Origin: Deinococcus fonticola
GTDB taxonomy: Bacteria > Deinococcota > Deinococci > Deinococcales > Deinococcaceae
Reading direction: 5' to 3'
DNA length: 64,000 nucleotides
NCBI RefSeq assembly: GCF_004634215.1
Contig: NZ_SMMH01000019.1
Span: forward strand, 1-64,000
Position numbers and translations under genes: made by a program. Within the stretch, counting starts at the first letter, position 1, and every line of letters begins with the position of its first letter. Of this stretch, positions 1 to 8,741 are shown in pieces. Below the pieces are notes generated by a model. It searched no databases, had not been told where the DNA came from, and saw only the letters and a program-made list of their open reading frames with translations.

Positions 1-56
1 GCCAGGACGATTTCTTCCTTGACCCCAGATGCCCAAGTTTTGCGCTGCTTTCCCAT
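1..56 (-). mobile_element. Insertion sequence transposase, N-terminal fragment (cut by window edge)
   Basis: Reading the minus strand from 56 down gives ATG followed by the codons for MGKQRKTWASGVKEEIVL, the kind of N-terminus I associate with IS3-type OrfA helix-turn-helix transposase subunits in Deinococcus. A good ribosome binding site (GGAGG) lies 6 nt upstream, in the sequence just right of 56. Only 18 codons are inside the window, so the family assignment is tentative. An 8-bp inverted repeat (73-80 with 89-96) just outside the gene may belong to the element's terminal region. Confidence 0.55.
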
Positions 57-70
57 AGAGTTCCTCCAGT

Positions 71-772
71 TTGCCTGACCCTCCTATCGGTCAGGCGATT
101 TTTGGAAGGAATCCCTGGAGCATTACCGACACTCCTGACTGGGAAGCCTGGCTGGGTGAACTTCGGCCGCTGGTGCTGTTTAACCTGATGTTTGGCGGAG
201 CGATGGTCAACGCCATGACGATCGACGCCCTGCGCATTGATCTTTGGCCGCATGTGGGGCTGTCTATTTCGCTCGACGCGCAGAAGGTAAAGGTCTTGCA
301 CGCGCGACCTGGAGTCATTTTGCCCGGTGGCACCGCTCCCAGACCGACCCCCGAAGCGGCCGGAGCGCGGGCGCTGAGCGTCATCAGCGAGTTCTGGCGC
401 TGCCTTTCGCTGCTGCCTGCGGTGATCGGGCGTGGGGAGTGGCTGATGGCGTTTCAGGGGTTGAGCGTGGAACTGGGCCTGGTCACCGAACTGCTGATGC
501 TGGCAGCGGGGGCGGTGCGTGACCGGGGCGTCAAGAACCTGAACGAGTACCTGCCCCATGACCTGCGTGAGGCCCTGGAAAGGGCCGTGCTGCCGCCTTC
601 CATGACCCCGCCGCACCTGGCCCGCGCACACCTGCACCTCACGGAAATCGTCAAGATTCACGGACGGCAGGCCGCACAGGCGCTGGATTTTCCCTATCCG
701 GCGGCCCTGGAGGAAACGGTGATGCACTATGTACATGCTGAATTGGGAAGGCTGAAAATTACGCCCGCGTAA
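71..772 (+). CDS. 5'-truncated gene remnant, possible nucleotidyltransferase C-terminal part
   Basis: The open frame runs from a TTG at 71 to TAA at 770-772, with a stop at 56-58 upstream. No convincing start signal is visible; ATG at 187 is an alternative. The second half (FW-x-x-L..., then R-G-V-K-x-L-N-x-Y-L-P) resembles the C-terminal helical region that follows the catalytic domain of aminoglycoside-type nucleotidyltransferases, but the expected N-terminal GS...D-x-D catalytic motif is absent. The gene abuts an insertion sequence end on its 5' side, so I infer that the element removed or displaced the N-terminal half and that this is probably not functional. The family call is weak; the coding bias of the 3' two thirds is convincing. 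Confidence 0.5.
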   Translation: MPDPPIGQAIFGRNPWSITDTPDWEAWLGELRPLVLFNLMFGGAMVNAMTIDALRIDLWPHVGLSISLDAQKVKVLHARPGVILPGGTAPRPTPEAAGARALSVISEFWRCLSLLPAVIGRGEWLMAFQGLSVELGLVTELLMLAAGAVRDRGVKNLNEYLPHDLREALERAVLPPSMTPPHLARAHLHLTEIVKIHGRQAAQALDFPYPAALEETVMHYVHAELGRLKITPA

Positions 773-861
773 CGGTTCTGCGTCAACGTTCCGGCTCTGT
801 TCCTCACTTCGTACTGACTGCAAATCTATACGCCTGCTTTCCTTTCTCAAGCTGGGCGGTT

Positions 862-867
862 TAAGCT
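862..867 (+). promoter_or_regulatory. -10 box (TAAGCT) of the ilv leader transcript
   Basis: TAAGCT ends 6 nt before the leader peptide ATG at 874. This TANNNT spacing predicts transcription starting at or next to the A of the start codon, giving a leaderless message. No good -35 hexamer is seen at the expected distance. Confidence 0.5.
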
Positions 868-873
868 CTTGTC

Positions 874-930
874 ATGCAAGCGAGCAGCGTGGTGGTACTT
901 ATTATTAGTCTCCGGGGAGTCCGAGGCTAA
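874..930 (+). CDS. ilvL: ilv operon leader peptide
   Basis: An 18-residue open frame, MQASSVVVLIISLRGVRG, ends in TAA at 928-930. Codons 6-11 are Val-Val-Val-Leu-Ile-Ile (889-906), exactly the three branched-chain amino acids made by the enzymes encoded downstream. This is the classic composition of an attenuation control peptide: ribosome stalling at these codons when charged Val/Leu/Ile tRNA is scarce would alter folding of the following RNA. A rho-independent terminator (954-988) sits 23 nt after the stop and just before ilvB. There is no Shine-Dalgarno sequence; the TAAGCT box 6 nt upstream suggests that the peptide is translated from a leaderless message, which is unusual for an attenuator. 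The symbol ilvL is by analogy with enterobacteria. Confidence 0.8.
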   Translation: MQASSVVVLIISLRGVRG

Positions 931-953
931 GCGTACTGTTACCGCGACCCGCA

Positions 954-988
954 CCCCCGACCACACCAGGTGGCGGGGGGTTTTTCTT
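954..988 (+). terminator. Rho-independent terminator/attenuator before ilvB
   Basis: CCCCCG-A-CCAC (954-964) pairs with GTGGCGGGGG (70-79 of the 900s block, i.e. 970-979), with one bulged A and a 5-nt loop, followed by TTTTTCTT. It lies between the leader peptide and ilvB, so termination here would block ilvBN expression. Competing pairings are available: CGGGG at 913-917 in the leader reading frame is complementary to CCCCG at 955-959, and GTAC-TTA (895-901) can pair with TAA-GC-GTAC (928-936). The ilvB ribosome binding site follows directly. Confidence 0.8.
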
Positions 989-999
989 AGGAGGGGGCA

Positions 1000-2748
1000 A
1001 TGGCACAGAAGGCGGAAAGTACGGGTTTGGAGCGGGGTGACATGACGGGCGCCAAGGCGCTGTGGGCGACCCTGGCGAACCACGGCATCACCACGGTCTT
1101 CGGGTATCCGGGCGGGGCGATTATGCCCGTCTACGACGCGTTGACGTTCTACCCGGAGGTGCGGCACATCCTGACGCGCCACGAGCAGGGGGCGGCGCAC
1201 GCGGCCGAAGGCTGGGCCAAAGCCACCGGACAGCTCGGGGTGTGCATGGCGACGTCCGGGCCGGGCGCGACGAACCTGGTCACGGGCCTGGCCGACGCCA
1301 TGCTGGACAGCGTGCCGCTCCTGGCGATCACCGGAAACGTGGCGCGGCACCTGATGGGCACCGACGCTTTTCAGGAAGCGGACATCACCGGCATCACGCT
1401 GCCCATCACCAAACACAACTTCGTGGTGCGCGAAGTCGAGGACATTCCGCGCGTTCTGTCCGAGGCGATCTACATCGCCCGAACCGGGCGGCCCGGCCCG
1501 GTGCTGGTGGACATTCCGAAGGACGTGCAACTGGCGGCCTTTCACGGCGAGTTGCTGCCCCCTCTGCCGCGCCGCGATGCGTTGAAACCCGCGCCGGAAG
1601 TGGTGGAACGCGCCCAGGAAGTGCTGCGCAGCGCCAGAAGGCCGGTGATGATGCTGGGCGGCGGCGCCCTGGACGCCGCGCAGGAAGTCACCCAGCTGGC
1701 CCGCGCCTGGAACGTTCCCGTGTCCACGACCCTGATGGGCCTGGGCGCCTTTCCCGCCAGTGACCCCCTGTGGCTGGGCATGCCGGGCATGCACGGCAGC
1801 GTGGCCGCCAACCGCGCCATCAGTGACGCGGACGTGCTGCTCTCTATCGGCATGCGCTTCGATGACCGCGTGACGGGCCGCGTGAACGGCTTCGCCCCGC
1901 ACGCCCAGATCATTCATGTGGAACTGGACGCCGCCGAGATCGGCAAGATCGTCCGCACCCATGTCCCGGTGCGCGGGGACGCCAAAGAGACCGCCCGGGC
2001 GCTGCTGGCCGGCGCAGCGCGGCTGGAACACCCCGAATGGGACGCGCAGATTGCCGAGTGGAAGTCGCGTACACAGACGCCGGATCACTGGGGCGCGGGG
2101 TACGCCATCAAGGCCGTGTGCGACCGCCTGACCCCCGACGACATCCTCAGCAGTGACGTGGGGCAGCACCAGATGATTGCCGCGCAGGAGGCCCGCTTCG
2201 AGAAACCCCGCCGCTGGCTGAATTCGGGCGGGCTGGGCACCATGGGGTTTGGTTTTCCCGCGGCCATCGGGGCCGCACTCGCGGAGCCGGGCGTGCGCAG
2301 TGTGGTCATTGCCGGGGACGGCGGGTTTCAGATGACCGCGCAGGAACTGGCCACGCTGAAACACGCGAATATTCGGAACGTCAAGATCTGCATCGTCAAC
2401 AACAGCTTTCTGGGCATGGTGCGCCAGTGGCAGGAACTGTTCCATGAAAAGCGCTACAGCGAAGTGTGGCTGGGAGACAGCAACCCCGACTTCGTCAAAC
2501 TGGCCGCCGCTTATGACGTTCCGGCTTACCGCGCCACAACTGCCGACGACCTCCCCGCCGCCATCGACGCCTGGCTGGATGACCCGAACTCTGCCCTGCT
2601 GGAAGTCGTCGTGCCCAACGAGCACGGCGTGTTCCCGATGGTGCCCGCCGGAGCCGCGCTGTACGAAATGATCGAAACGGAGCCGGGGCGCACCCCGGAC
2701 CTCTCCGACGAGATGGAGAAAGCCGCCGAGGAGGCCAACAACGCATGA
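1000..2748 (+). CDS. ilvB: Acetolactate synthase, large catalytic subunit
   Basis: Condenses pyruvate with pyruvate or 2-oxobutyrate, the first common step of valine, leucine and isoleucine synthesis; thiamine-diphosphate (ThDP) and FAD dependent, cytosolic. The 582-residue length is normal. The N-terminal pyrimidine-binding domain carries the catalytic Glu in RHEQGAAHAAEG (E62). The central FAD-type domain is followed by the ThDP-binding motif GDGGFQ...N-N in the C-terminal domain. The start at 1000 is preceded by GGAGGGGG at a good distance. The stop overlaps the ilvN start (ATGA), indicating translational coupling to the regulatory subunit. Expression is probably controlled by the leader peptide and terminator directly upstream. 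Confidence 0.96.
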   Translation: MAQKAESTGLERGDMTGAKALWATLANHGITTVFGYPGGAIMPVYDALTFYPEVRHILTRHEQGAAHAAEGWAKATGQLGVCMATSGPGATNLVTGLADAMLDSVPLLAITGNVARHLMGTDAFQEADITGITLPITKHNFVVREVEDIPRVLSEAIYIARTGRPGPVLVDIPKDVQLAAFHGELLPPLPRRDALKPAPEVVERAQEVLRSARRPVMMLGGGALDAAQEVTQLARAWNVPVSTTLMGLGAFPASDPLWLGMPGMHGSVAANRAISDADVLLSIGMRFDDRVTGRVNGFAPHAQIIHVELDAAEIGKIVRTHVPVRGDAKETARALLAGAARLEHPEWDAQIAEWKSRTQTPDHWGAGYAIKAVCDRLTPDDILSSDVGQHQMIAAQEARFEKPRRWLNSGGLGTMGFGFPAAIGAALAEPGVRSVVIAGDGGFQMTAQELATLKHANIRNVKICIVNNSFLGMVRQWQELFHEKRYSEVWLGDSNPDFVKLAAAYDVPAYRATTADDLPAAIDAWLDDPNSALLEVVVPNEHGVFPMVPAGAALYEMIETEPGRTPDLSDEMEKAAEEANNA

Positions 2749-3362
2749 GCTCCCACTCCCGCGACCCGCAGCGTGACCAGCTTCTGAGCATCCTCGTTCA
2801 CGACGAACCCAAAGTCCTCACCCGGATTACCGCCCTGTTCGGCCGGCGCGGGTACAACATCAAGAGCCTGTCGGTCGGGCAGACCGAGCACCCCGGCATC
2901 TCGCGCATGACCATCGTGGTGAACGGCGACCGGGGCGTGGTCGAGCAGGCCATCAAGCAACTCGAGCGCCTGATCGACGTGGTGAAAGTCATCGACCACA
3001 GCCTGGAGAAATTCGTCGACCGCGAGCTGGTGCTCGTGAAGGTCGCCATCACCCCTGAAACCCGCGTGGAAGTGCGCCAGATCGCCGAGGACTTCCGCAC
3101 CCGCATCGTGGACGTGGGCCGGCACGCGCTGACCTTCGAGGTGACCGGCGACGAGGGCAAAATCACTGCCTTTATCGAGCAGATGCGCCCCTTCGGCATT
3201 CTGGAAACCATGCGCACCGGACGCATTGCCCTGACCCGTGGCAGCAACGCTGACATTGCCACGCACGTCTACCACGACGGCGAAACCCAGACCCTCAAAC
3301 CCGTCGTGGAAGGCGTCGAAGCCAGGGAAGAACGGGCACGGCATGTTCCGAATCTGTTCTAA
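2745..3362 (+). CDS. ilvN: Acetolactate synthase, small regulatory subunit
   Basis: This 205-residue protein begins with an ACT domain (LSILVHDEPKVLTRITALFGRRGYNIKSLSVG), the site where valine binds to give feedback inhibition in the family. A second ACT-like C-terminal domain follows from about residue 85. It associates with IlvB and raises its activity. The ATG overlaps the ilvB stop by 4 nt. It is slightly longer than the roughly 160-170 residues of the enterobacterial subunits, the extra residues being a charged C-terminal tail. Confidence 0.95.
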   Translation: MSSHSRDPQRDQLLSILVHDEPKVLTRITALFGRRGYNIKSLSVGQTEHPGISRMTIVVNGDRGVVEQAIKQLERLIDVVKVIDHSLEKFVDRELVLVKVAITPETRVEVRQIAEDFRTRIVDVGRHALTFEVTGDEGKITAFIEQMRPFGILETMRTGRIALTRGSNADIATHVYHDGETQTLKPVVEGVEAREERARHVPNLF

Positions 3363-3434
3363 GAAGGCGACTTCCCGGCTTCACGACAAGAGAGATGGCC
3401 CGGAGAGTTCGCCTCTGGCGTAATCTTCCCTCAA

Positions 3435-3527
3435 GCATTTGACAAAAGAACGCAGTGATTTTGTCCGAGCAGAGCGAGTGAATTTAAATGAGCAGGACGG
3501 ACTGGCACAGCTCCGCAGGAGAGAATG
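3435..3527 (+). repeat. Dispersed non-coding repeat, type 2 copy A
   Basis: These 93 bp match 59294-59386 with about 8 differences and no gaps when aligned by eye. The copy begins GCATTTGACAAAAGAACGC, contains an internal inverted repeat GACAAAA/TTTTGTC (3440-3464), and then the core CCGAGC-AG-AGCGAG shared with the type 1 repeats at 8740, 26590 and 43629. It lies between ilvN and ilvC, inside what would otherwise be a continuous ilv transcription unit. No coding function is evident. Confidence 0.8.
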
Positions 3528-3624
3528 GAGCGCTCTGGGGTGCCCTTCCTCAGAGCGCGTCATTCGGAGTACTGCCCTAGCCCACATTTCATCTTCGCGC
3601 GCTCAATACAGGAGAATTCATTTC

Positions 3625-4635
3625 ATGGCTGCAAAAATGTATTACGACAGGGACGTTGACACCAGCATTCTCGAAGACAAGCTGATCGCCATTATCGGGT
3701 ACGGTTCTCAGGCCCACGCGCACGCGCAGAACCTGCGGGACAGCGGCTTCAACGTGGTGGTGGGCCTGCGCGAGGGTTCTGCCAGCAAGGCGAAGGCCGA
3801 GCAGGCGGGCCTGCGCGTGGCGAGCATCGAGGACGCCACGAAGGAAGCGGACGTGGTGATGCTGCTGATTCCGGACGAGCAGCAACCCAAAACGTACGAG
3901 CAGAGCATTGCGCCGCATCTGTCGGCGGGCAAAGCCATCGCGTTCGGTCACGGGTTCAACGTTCACTTCGGGCGCATCAAGCCCCCGGCAGAGGTGGACG
4001 TGTTTCTCGTGGCCCCGAAAGGACCGGGGCACATGCTGCGCCGCGTCTACGTAGACGGCGCGGGCATGCCGGGCATTTTTGCCGTGCAGCAGGACGCGAG
4101 CGGCCAGGCACGTGACCTCGCGCTGGCTTACGCCCGTGGGATCGGGTGCACCAAAGCGGGCGTGCTGGAAACGACCTTCAAGGAAGAAACCGAGACGGAC
4201 CTGTTCGGAGAGCAGAGCGTCCTGTGCGGCGGCGTCACGCACCTCATTCAGGCGGGCTTCGAGACGCTGGTGGAAGCCGGTTATCAGCCGGAAATCGCCT
4301 ACTTCGAGACGTTGCACGAGGTCAAGTTGATCGTCGATCTGATCTACGAAAAGGGCTTCGAGGGCATGCGCCACAGCATCTCCAACACCGCCGAATTCGG
4401 GGATTACGTGACCGGGCCGCGCATCATCACCGATGAAACGAAGGCCGAAATGGGCCGCGTGCTGAAAGACATTCAGGAAGGCCAGTTTGCCAAGCGCTTC
4501 ATCGACGACGCCGAAAGCGGCTTCCCGTACATGGAGGAGCAACGCGGCAAGATGCGCACCCACAAACTCGAAACAGTGGGCAAAGAACTGCGCGACAAGA
4601 TGCCGTTCATCAACAAGAAGGCCCTGGAAGTCTGA
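3625..4635 (+). CDS. ilvC: Ketol-acid reductoisomerase
   Basis: Converts acetolactate or acetohydroxybutyrate to the dihydroxy acid, step 2 of branched-chain amino acid synthesis, using NADPH and Mg2+. The protein has 336 residues, a class I (short) enzyme. The Rossmann nucleotide site is [19 protein letters not shown] near residues 21-39. The conserved metal/substrate segment (KGPGH, then [13 protein letters not shown]) and C-terminal EQR are present. The frame is open for 186 nt further upstream, but that stretch is the dispersed repeat; ATG 3625 has AGGAG upstream and gives the family's usual N-terminus. It belongs functionally with ilvBN, although separated by 262 bp containing a repeat. 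Confidence 0.96.
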   Translation: MAAKMYYDRDVDTSILEDKLIAIIGYGSQAHAHAQNLRDSGFNVVVGLREGSASKAKAEQAGLRVASIEDATKEADVVMLLIPDEQQPKTYEQSIAPHLSAGKAIAFGHGFNVHFGRIKPPAEVDVFLVAPKGPGHMLRRVYVDGAGMPGIFAVQQDASGQARDLALAYARGIGCTKAGVLETTFKEETETDLFGEQSVLCGGVTHLIQAGFETLVEAGYQPEIAYFETLHEVKLIVDLIYEKGFEGMRHSISNTAEFGDYVTGPRIITDETKAEMGRVLKDIQEGQFAKRFIDDAESGFPYMEEQRGKMRTHKLETVGKELRDKMPFINKKALEV

Positions 4636-4677
4636 GCAACGGCCCCGACCCAGCGGGTTGATCCTGAAGGGCAAAGC

Positions 4678-4795
4678 CAGGGCGAGTTAGCTAGAGCGCC
4701 CTGATTCACCCCCCAGCCTTTCATCAGCGTCCCGTTTGTTGCGTTCTGCCCCTGAACAGAGGGCTTACTGCACATCCGGGACGCTTTTCTTTCTT
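4678..4795 (+). terminator. Transcription terminator region after ilvC
   Basis: Two hairpins follow ilvC. CAGGGCG/CGCCCTG (4678-4703) lacks a T run. AGCGTCCCG (4726-4734) pairs with CGGGACGCT (4777-4785) around a long, partly self-pairing loop and is followed by TTTTCTTTCTT, making it the likely ilv terminator. The rest of the gap to 4967 shows no gene that I can support. Confidence 0.6.
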
Positions 4796-4967
4796 CCTTC
4801 AATCGGGTTTACGGCCATTGCCTCACTGTTCAACCGAAACCCTTTCAGACGGGCACTGGCCGCCCGAGTTCGGGGAAAGCGGAGCGTCCTTTCCTGGCTT
4901 TAGCGTTGTGGCCCCAGCACAGGTGCAAACACCCGAACTGGCTTTGATCGCTTGCCCCGCTTCCTGG

Positions 4968-5603
4968 CTAGTTCAGCCAGCTCTGCACGGTGGCCCGCAA
5001 GCGCTCGGCGAGTGGGTAGGTCAGCCACTCCTTCAGGCGGGCGTCCTGGCGTTCGCTGGAGTTAGCGTACCAGACGTCAAATACCTCGCCGATGGTCGGT
5101 GCGCCGTCCGGGCCGGGGATGCGGGCCACGTCGTCTCCCCGGCCGATCTCGCCGCCCTGAATGACCCGCGTGTAGAAGCCGGGGCGGCGGGCCTGCACGA
5201 AGCGTTTGACGAACCCGGCGTCCTCCATGACGGCGCCCAGCGTGCCGCAGGGGACACGCACTCCGCTCACTTCCAGAATGACATTCCCCACCTGGAAGCG
5301 CTCGCCTATCTTCACCCCGGCGGACTCGGCGCCGCTGATCAGCAGGTTCTCGCCGAACTTGCCCTCGGGCAGGGGGCGGCCCAGCAAGTCCGTCCAGGCG
5401 TCGTAGTCCTCGCGGGTGTACACGTACACGGCCTGATCCGGGCCACCGTGGTGTTTGCGGTTCAGCACACGGTCGCCCACGACGCCCTGGGCACCGACCT
5501 GCACGCGGCCTGGCACGGGATGCTTGCGGATGCCGGAGATGGTGGTGTGGTTGCCGACCTGCACGGCGGTGGGCTGCCCGACGTTCACGCTGATGACTTT
5601 CAT
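4968..5603 (-). CDS. MOSC domain protein (YiiM-like)
   Basis: A 211-residue protein of the MOSC family, which binds molybdenum cofactor or its sulfurated form; YiiM-type members are thought to act with Mo-dependent reduction of N-hydroxylated bases, but the function here is inferred. Visible features are the [13 protein letters not shown] segment (residues 50-62), GENLLISG (84-91) and the family cysteine C119 in VRVPCGTLG. The C-terminal part contains the short helical extension typical of YiiM-like members. It lies 31 nt downstream of the DUF72 gene on the same strand, probably one transcript. GGTGG lies about 6 nt before the ATG. Confidence 0.85.
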   Translation of the reverse strand: MKVISVNVGQPTAVQVGNHTTISGIRKHPVPGRVQVGAQGVVGDRVLNRKHHGGPDQAVYVYTREDYDAWTDLLGRPLPEGKFGENLLISGAESAGVKIGERFQVGNVILEVSGVRVPCGTLGAVMEDAGFVKRFVQARRPGFYTRVIQGGEIGRGDDVARIPGPDGAPTIGEVFDVWYANSSERQDARLKEWLTYPLAERLRATVQSWLN

Positions 5604-5634
5604 GTTGCCACCAAGTTTACCTGCCGGGCGGCGG

Positions 5635-6468
5635 TTACAGCAGGCGGCCCTCGTCCACGTCGAGGGGTTCGGGCGTACTCACCGGCACGCCACGGGCGTT
5701 CAGGGCCTCGCGGAGCATGGGGATGTTGGCCAGAGCGTGGCCCTTGGTGGTGTTCTCGAAAAACACGTACAACTCGCTGAGGTCGCCCTCTACCAGCGCG
5801 ATTTTCTCGGCCCATTCGTCCATTTCGGCGCGGTTGTAGCGGTAGTCGTGGCGTTCGCTGGCGCTCTGGCCCTCCCACCACGATTGCCGGTTGCGCCCGT
5901 GCAGGCGCAGGTATCCGATGTCGCCAGTCACGTGCACCTGCGGCTCGGGCATGCCGCCCACCGGGGGATAGTCGGGGCTGACCCAGATCACGCCGAACTC
6001 GGCCATGCCTTCACGCACCTCGCTCTTGTCCCAGCTGGCATGGCGCAGTTCGACCGCCAGGTCGTGCCCGGCAAAGCGTTCGGTGAGCCGGGCCAGATAC
6101 TTGCGGTTCTCTGCGGTGCGGTGAAACGAGTAAGGGAACTGCGCCAGGTAAGGCCCCATGACCCCGGCCTCGCGCAGGGGCTCGGGGCTTTGCAGCATGC
6201 GGTCGAAGTCCGCGTCGGTGGGGGCGCGGTCATGCGTGAAGACCTTGTTGAGCTTCACGGCGAAGCGCACCCGCCCACCCGATTTGCGGGCCATGCCCTC
6301 GAAGGCCTTCAGGCCAGGAATGGCGTAAAAGGAACTGTTGAGTTCCACCGCGTCGAAATGCCCGGTGTAGGTGGTCAGGTAATCCTCTTTGCGAACGCCC
6401 TCGTAGATCAGGCCGGGGGCGGCCCAGTCGTCGTTGGTATAGCCGCCGCAACCGATGTAAACGCGCAT
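5635..6468 (-). CDS. DUF72 family protein (YecE-like)
   Basis: A 277-residue protein starting [15 protein letters not shown], the N-terminal signature of the DUF72/YecE TIM-barrel family, whose biochemical role is not established. Conserved segments include [14 protein letters not shown] and [15 protein letters not shown] box lies 6 nt upstream of the ATG (minus-strand reading of 6475-6480), so the message is probably leaderless. It heads a two-gene unit with the MOSC protein. Confidence 0.85.
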   Translation of the reverse strand: MRVYIGCGGYTNDDWAAPGLIYEGVRKEDYLTTYTGHFDAVELNSSFYAIPGLKAFEGMARKSGGRVRFAVKLNKVFTHDRAPTDADFDRMLQSPEPLREAGVMGPYLAQFPYSFHRTAENRKYLARLTERFAGHDLAVELRHASWDKSEVREGMAEFGVIWVSPDYPPVGGMPEPQVHVTGDIGYLRLHGRNRQSWWEGQSASERHDYRYNRAEMDEWAEKIALVEGDLSELYVFFENTTKGHALANIPMLREALNARGVPVSTPEPLDVDEGRLL

Positions 6469-6577
6469 GGCGACAGCTTAGGGCATGGCGTGGCACGGGC
6501 GGTCTGACACTCCCTTCCGTAAACTTCACATCCCGCTTTTTACAGCCCGCAAAAGCGAGAAGGGCTGGTGTCTGCCC

Positions 6578-6991
6578 TCAACTGACGCGCGGGGAGCGGT
6601 TGAGGGTCGTCCAGAAGCGCAGAATGGTGTTCAGGGCGTCCCGAAATTGCGTGAAGTCCAGCGGCTTGACGACGTAGGCGGTGGCTCCGTGCTCATAGCA
6701 GGCCTTGATGTCGCCTTCCTCGCCGCTGGTCGTCAGCATCACCACGGGAATCTCGCGCAGGCGCCGGTCGGCCCGCACAGCGTCCAGCACCGCCAGGCCG
6801 TCCATGTGGGGCATGTTCAGGTCGAGCAAGATCAGGTCCGGGGCCGGCTGGCTGGGGGCTTGCAGAATGTTCAGCGCCTCCTCGCCGCTATGCGCCACCG
6901 TGACCTGCTGCGCCTCGACTTCACTCAGGGCAGTCAGGGCAAGTTCCACGTCATTGGGGTTGTCGTCGACCAGCAGTATGTGACGTTCCAT
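6578..6991 (-). CDS. Single-domain response regulator (Rcp1/CheY-like)
   Basis: A 137-residue receiver domain with no output domain. The acidic pocket is D9-D10, the phospho-acceptor is D57 in LILLDLNMP, and the conserved Thr and Lys are T87 and K109 (VVKP). The sequence around NPNDVELALTAL and VKPLDFTQF is typical of the Rcp1-like regulators that work with bacteriophytochromes and hybrid histidine kinases; no kinase gene is in the window. ATG 6991 is preceded by GGAG (GGAGCCGGAC); the open frame extends further but only through the AT-rich promoter region shared with the divergent hisF. Confidence 0.88.
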   Translation of the reverse strand: MERHILLVDDNPNDVELALTALSEVEAQQVTVAHSGEEALNILQAPSQPAPDLILLDLNMPHMDGLAVLDAVRADRRLREIPVVMLTTSGEEGDIKACYEHGATAYVVKPLDFTQFRDALNTILRFWTTLNRSPRVS

Positions 6992-7186
6992 GTCCGGCTC
7001 CTGCGTGCCTGGCAAAGCACGGGCTCTGAGAAGGGGTGGGGGTGAGGGAACCCATCTCTGCTGATAGTTTATTAGAAATTTTTCAAGTAAACGTGAAGTG
7101 GGGACATTTACCGGGGCCGCTGCCCGGCGCAGACAGCGATCTGCACAACTGCGCCGGCACCAAAATGACTCTGTCAGACGGGACGC

Positions 7187-7192
7187 TACACT
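7187..7192 (+). promoter_or_regulatory. -10 box of hisF (TACACT), leaderless start
   Basis: TACACT ends 7 nt before the GTG start of hisF, with ATGACT 16 bp further upstream as a possible -35. It decides the GTG start. Confidence 0.6.
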
Positions 7193-7199
7193 GCGGGGC

Positions 7200-8003
7200 G
7201 TGTTAGCCAAGCGCATCATCCCCTGTCTGGACGTGCAAAACGGGCGCGTGGTCAAGAACGTGCGGTTCTTCGAGAATCACCGTGACGCGGGCGACCCCTT
7301 GGCCCTGGCGCAGGCTTACGAGGCTCAGCAGGCCGACGAACTGGTGTTTTACGACATCACCGCCACAGTTGAAGGACGCGGCCTGATGCTGGATGTGGCC
7401 GCCCGGGTGGCCGAGCAGGTCATGATGCCGCTGACCATCGGTGGCGGCGTGAACCGTCTCTCGGACTTCCGCGAGTTGCTGGGCGCGGGCGCCGACAAGA
7501 TCAGCGTGAACAGCGGCGCCGTGAAGCGGCCCGAACTGATCCGTGAGGCCAGCGACCATTACGGGGCCCAGTGCGTGATGCTCAGCATCGACGCCAAACG
7601 CCGCCCCGGGACGTCTACCTGGACGGTGCACCTGGCAGGCGGGCGGGTGGACACCGGCCTGGACTTGCTGGCGTGGGCCGTGCAGGGTCAGGCCCTGGGC
7701 GCGGGCGAGTTGTGCCTGAACATCATGGACGCCGACGGCACCCGCGCCGGCTTCGACCTGGAAGCCACGCGGGAAGTGGCCCGCAGTGTGGATATTCCGG
7801 TGATCGCTTCAGGGGGCGCCGGGAAAATAGAAGACTTCCGCGACGTGCTGCTGGGCGGCGAAACCGGTGGTCACGCCGACGCCGCCCTGGCCGCCAGCGT
7901 CTTCCATTTCGGCGAATTGACCGTGCCGCAGGTGAAGAAGTACCTGCAAGGCGAGGGCCTGGCGGTCAGGCCAGAGTGGCCGGGAGTCGGTGAGGGCTTG
8001 TAA
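7200..8003 (+). CDS. hisF: Imidazole glycerol phosphate synthase, cyclase subunit
   Basis: The 267-residue TIM barrel takes ammonia from HisH and PRFAR to form imidazole glycerol phosphate and AICAR in histidine synthesis. The catalytic aspartates are seen as D11 ([12 protein letters not shown]) and D131 (LSIDAKR). The start is GTG 7200, not an upstream ATG: TACACT at 7187-7192 lies 7 nt before it and the protein then begins at the family position. hisIE follows 72 nt downstream; hisH, hisA and the other his genes are not here. Confidence 0.93.
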   Translation: MLAKRIIPCLDVQNGRVVKNVRFFENHRDAGDPLALAQAYEAQQADELVFYDITATVEGRGLMLDVAARVAEQVMMPLTIGGGVNRLSDFRELLGAGADKISVNSGAVKRPELIREASDHYGAQCVMLSIDAKRRPGTSTWTVHLAGGRVDTGLDLLAWAVQGQALGAGELCLNIMDADGTRAGFDLEATREVARSVDIPVIASGGAGKIEDFRDVLLGGETGGHADAALAASVFHFGELTVPQVKKYLQGEGLAVRPEWPGVGEGL

Positions 8004-8075
8004 ACGGCGAAACCACCCCTCAGGCAGGACATTTCCCTTTGCCGACTATCCACCACCTGAAGCAACGGAGTTCCC

Positions 8076-8741
8076 ATGAACCTGAATGAACTGAAATTTG
8101 ATGCCAATGGCCTGATTCCCGTGGTCACGCAGGATGCCCGCACGGGCGCGGTGCTGATGCAGGCGTTCGCGGACGCAGCGGCGGTACAACGGACGCTGGA
8201 AACCCGCGAGGCCACGTATTACAGCCGCTCACGCCAGGGGCAGTGGGTGAAGGGCGCGACCAGCGGGCACACCCAGCGGGTTCTGAGCGTCACGGCGGAC
8301 TGCGACGGCGACAGCCTGCTGTACCGCGTGGAGCAGACCGGCCCGGCCTGCCACACCGGGGCATATTCGTGCTTTCACCAACCGCTGCTGGCAGACGAAA
8401 CCAGGGCTGAGGAGGGGCAGGAGGGCCTGGACGGTACGCTGGAGCGCGTGTACGCCACCATCAGCGAGCGCCTGGCGACCCTGCCGGAAAACAGTTACGT
8501 GGCGCGGCTGCACGCGGGCGGCCTGGACCGCGTCCTCAAGAAGATCAGCGAGGAGGCGGGTGAAGTGCTGCTGGCCGCCAAGAACGGCGACCGGGCCGAA
8601 CTGGCGACCGAAGCCGCTGACCTGCTGTTTCACACGCTGTTCGCGCTGGCCGAAGTCGGCGTGTCGCCCGGCGACGTGGCCCGCGTGCTCCAGGCCCGTG
8701 AAGGCCAGACCGGCCTGAAGGGGCCGAAAGAAGTGGGGTGA
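8076..8741 (+). CDS. hisIE: Bifunctional phosphoribosyl-AMP cyclohydrolase / phosphoribosyl-ATP pyrophosphatase
   Basis: Carries out steps 2 and 3 of histidine synthesis in one 221-residue chain. The N-terminal HisI domain has the metal and zinc ligands in TADCDGDS (D75, C76, D77, D79) and in [10 protein letters not shown] (C92, C99). The C-terminal HisE domain has the MazG-like helix motif [16 protein letters not shown] (about residues 155-170) and [11 protein letters not shown] 8076 has GGAG upstream. The stop codon overlaps the first bases of a dispersed repeat. Confidence 0.94.
   Translation: MNLNELKFDANGLIPVVTQDARTGAVLMQAFADAAAVQRTLETREATYYSRSRQGQWVKGATSGHTQRVLSVTADCDGDSLLYRVEQTGPACHTGAYSCFHQPLLADETRAEEGQEGLDGTLERVYATISERLATLPENSYVARLHAGGLDRVLKKISEEAGEVLLAAKNGDRAELATEAADLLFHTLFALAEVGVSPGDVARVLQAREGQTGLKGPKEVG

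Noticed and set aside
847..2625. 592-residue open frame on the minus strand opposite ilvB
   Set aside because: It is a shadow of the GC-rich ilvB frame: His/Gly/Arg-rich composition typical of antisense of G/C-ending codons, no start signal, and ilvB is unmistakable on the other strand.
3439..3624. In-frame 62-residue N-terminal extension of ilvC
   Set aside because: The extension is the dispersed repeat read as protein; ATG 3625 has a ribosome binding site and gives the standard IlvC N-terminus.
4804..4967. Plus-strand open frame between ilvC and the MOSC gene
   Set aside because: It continues far into the antisense of the MOSC gene and has no family-like sequence or start signal.
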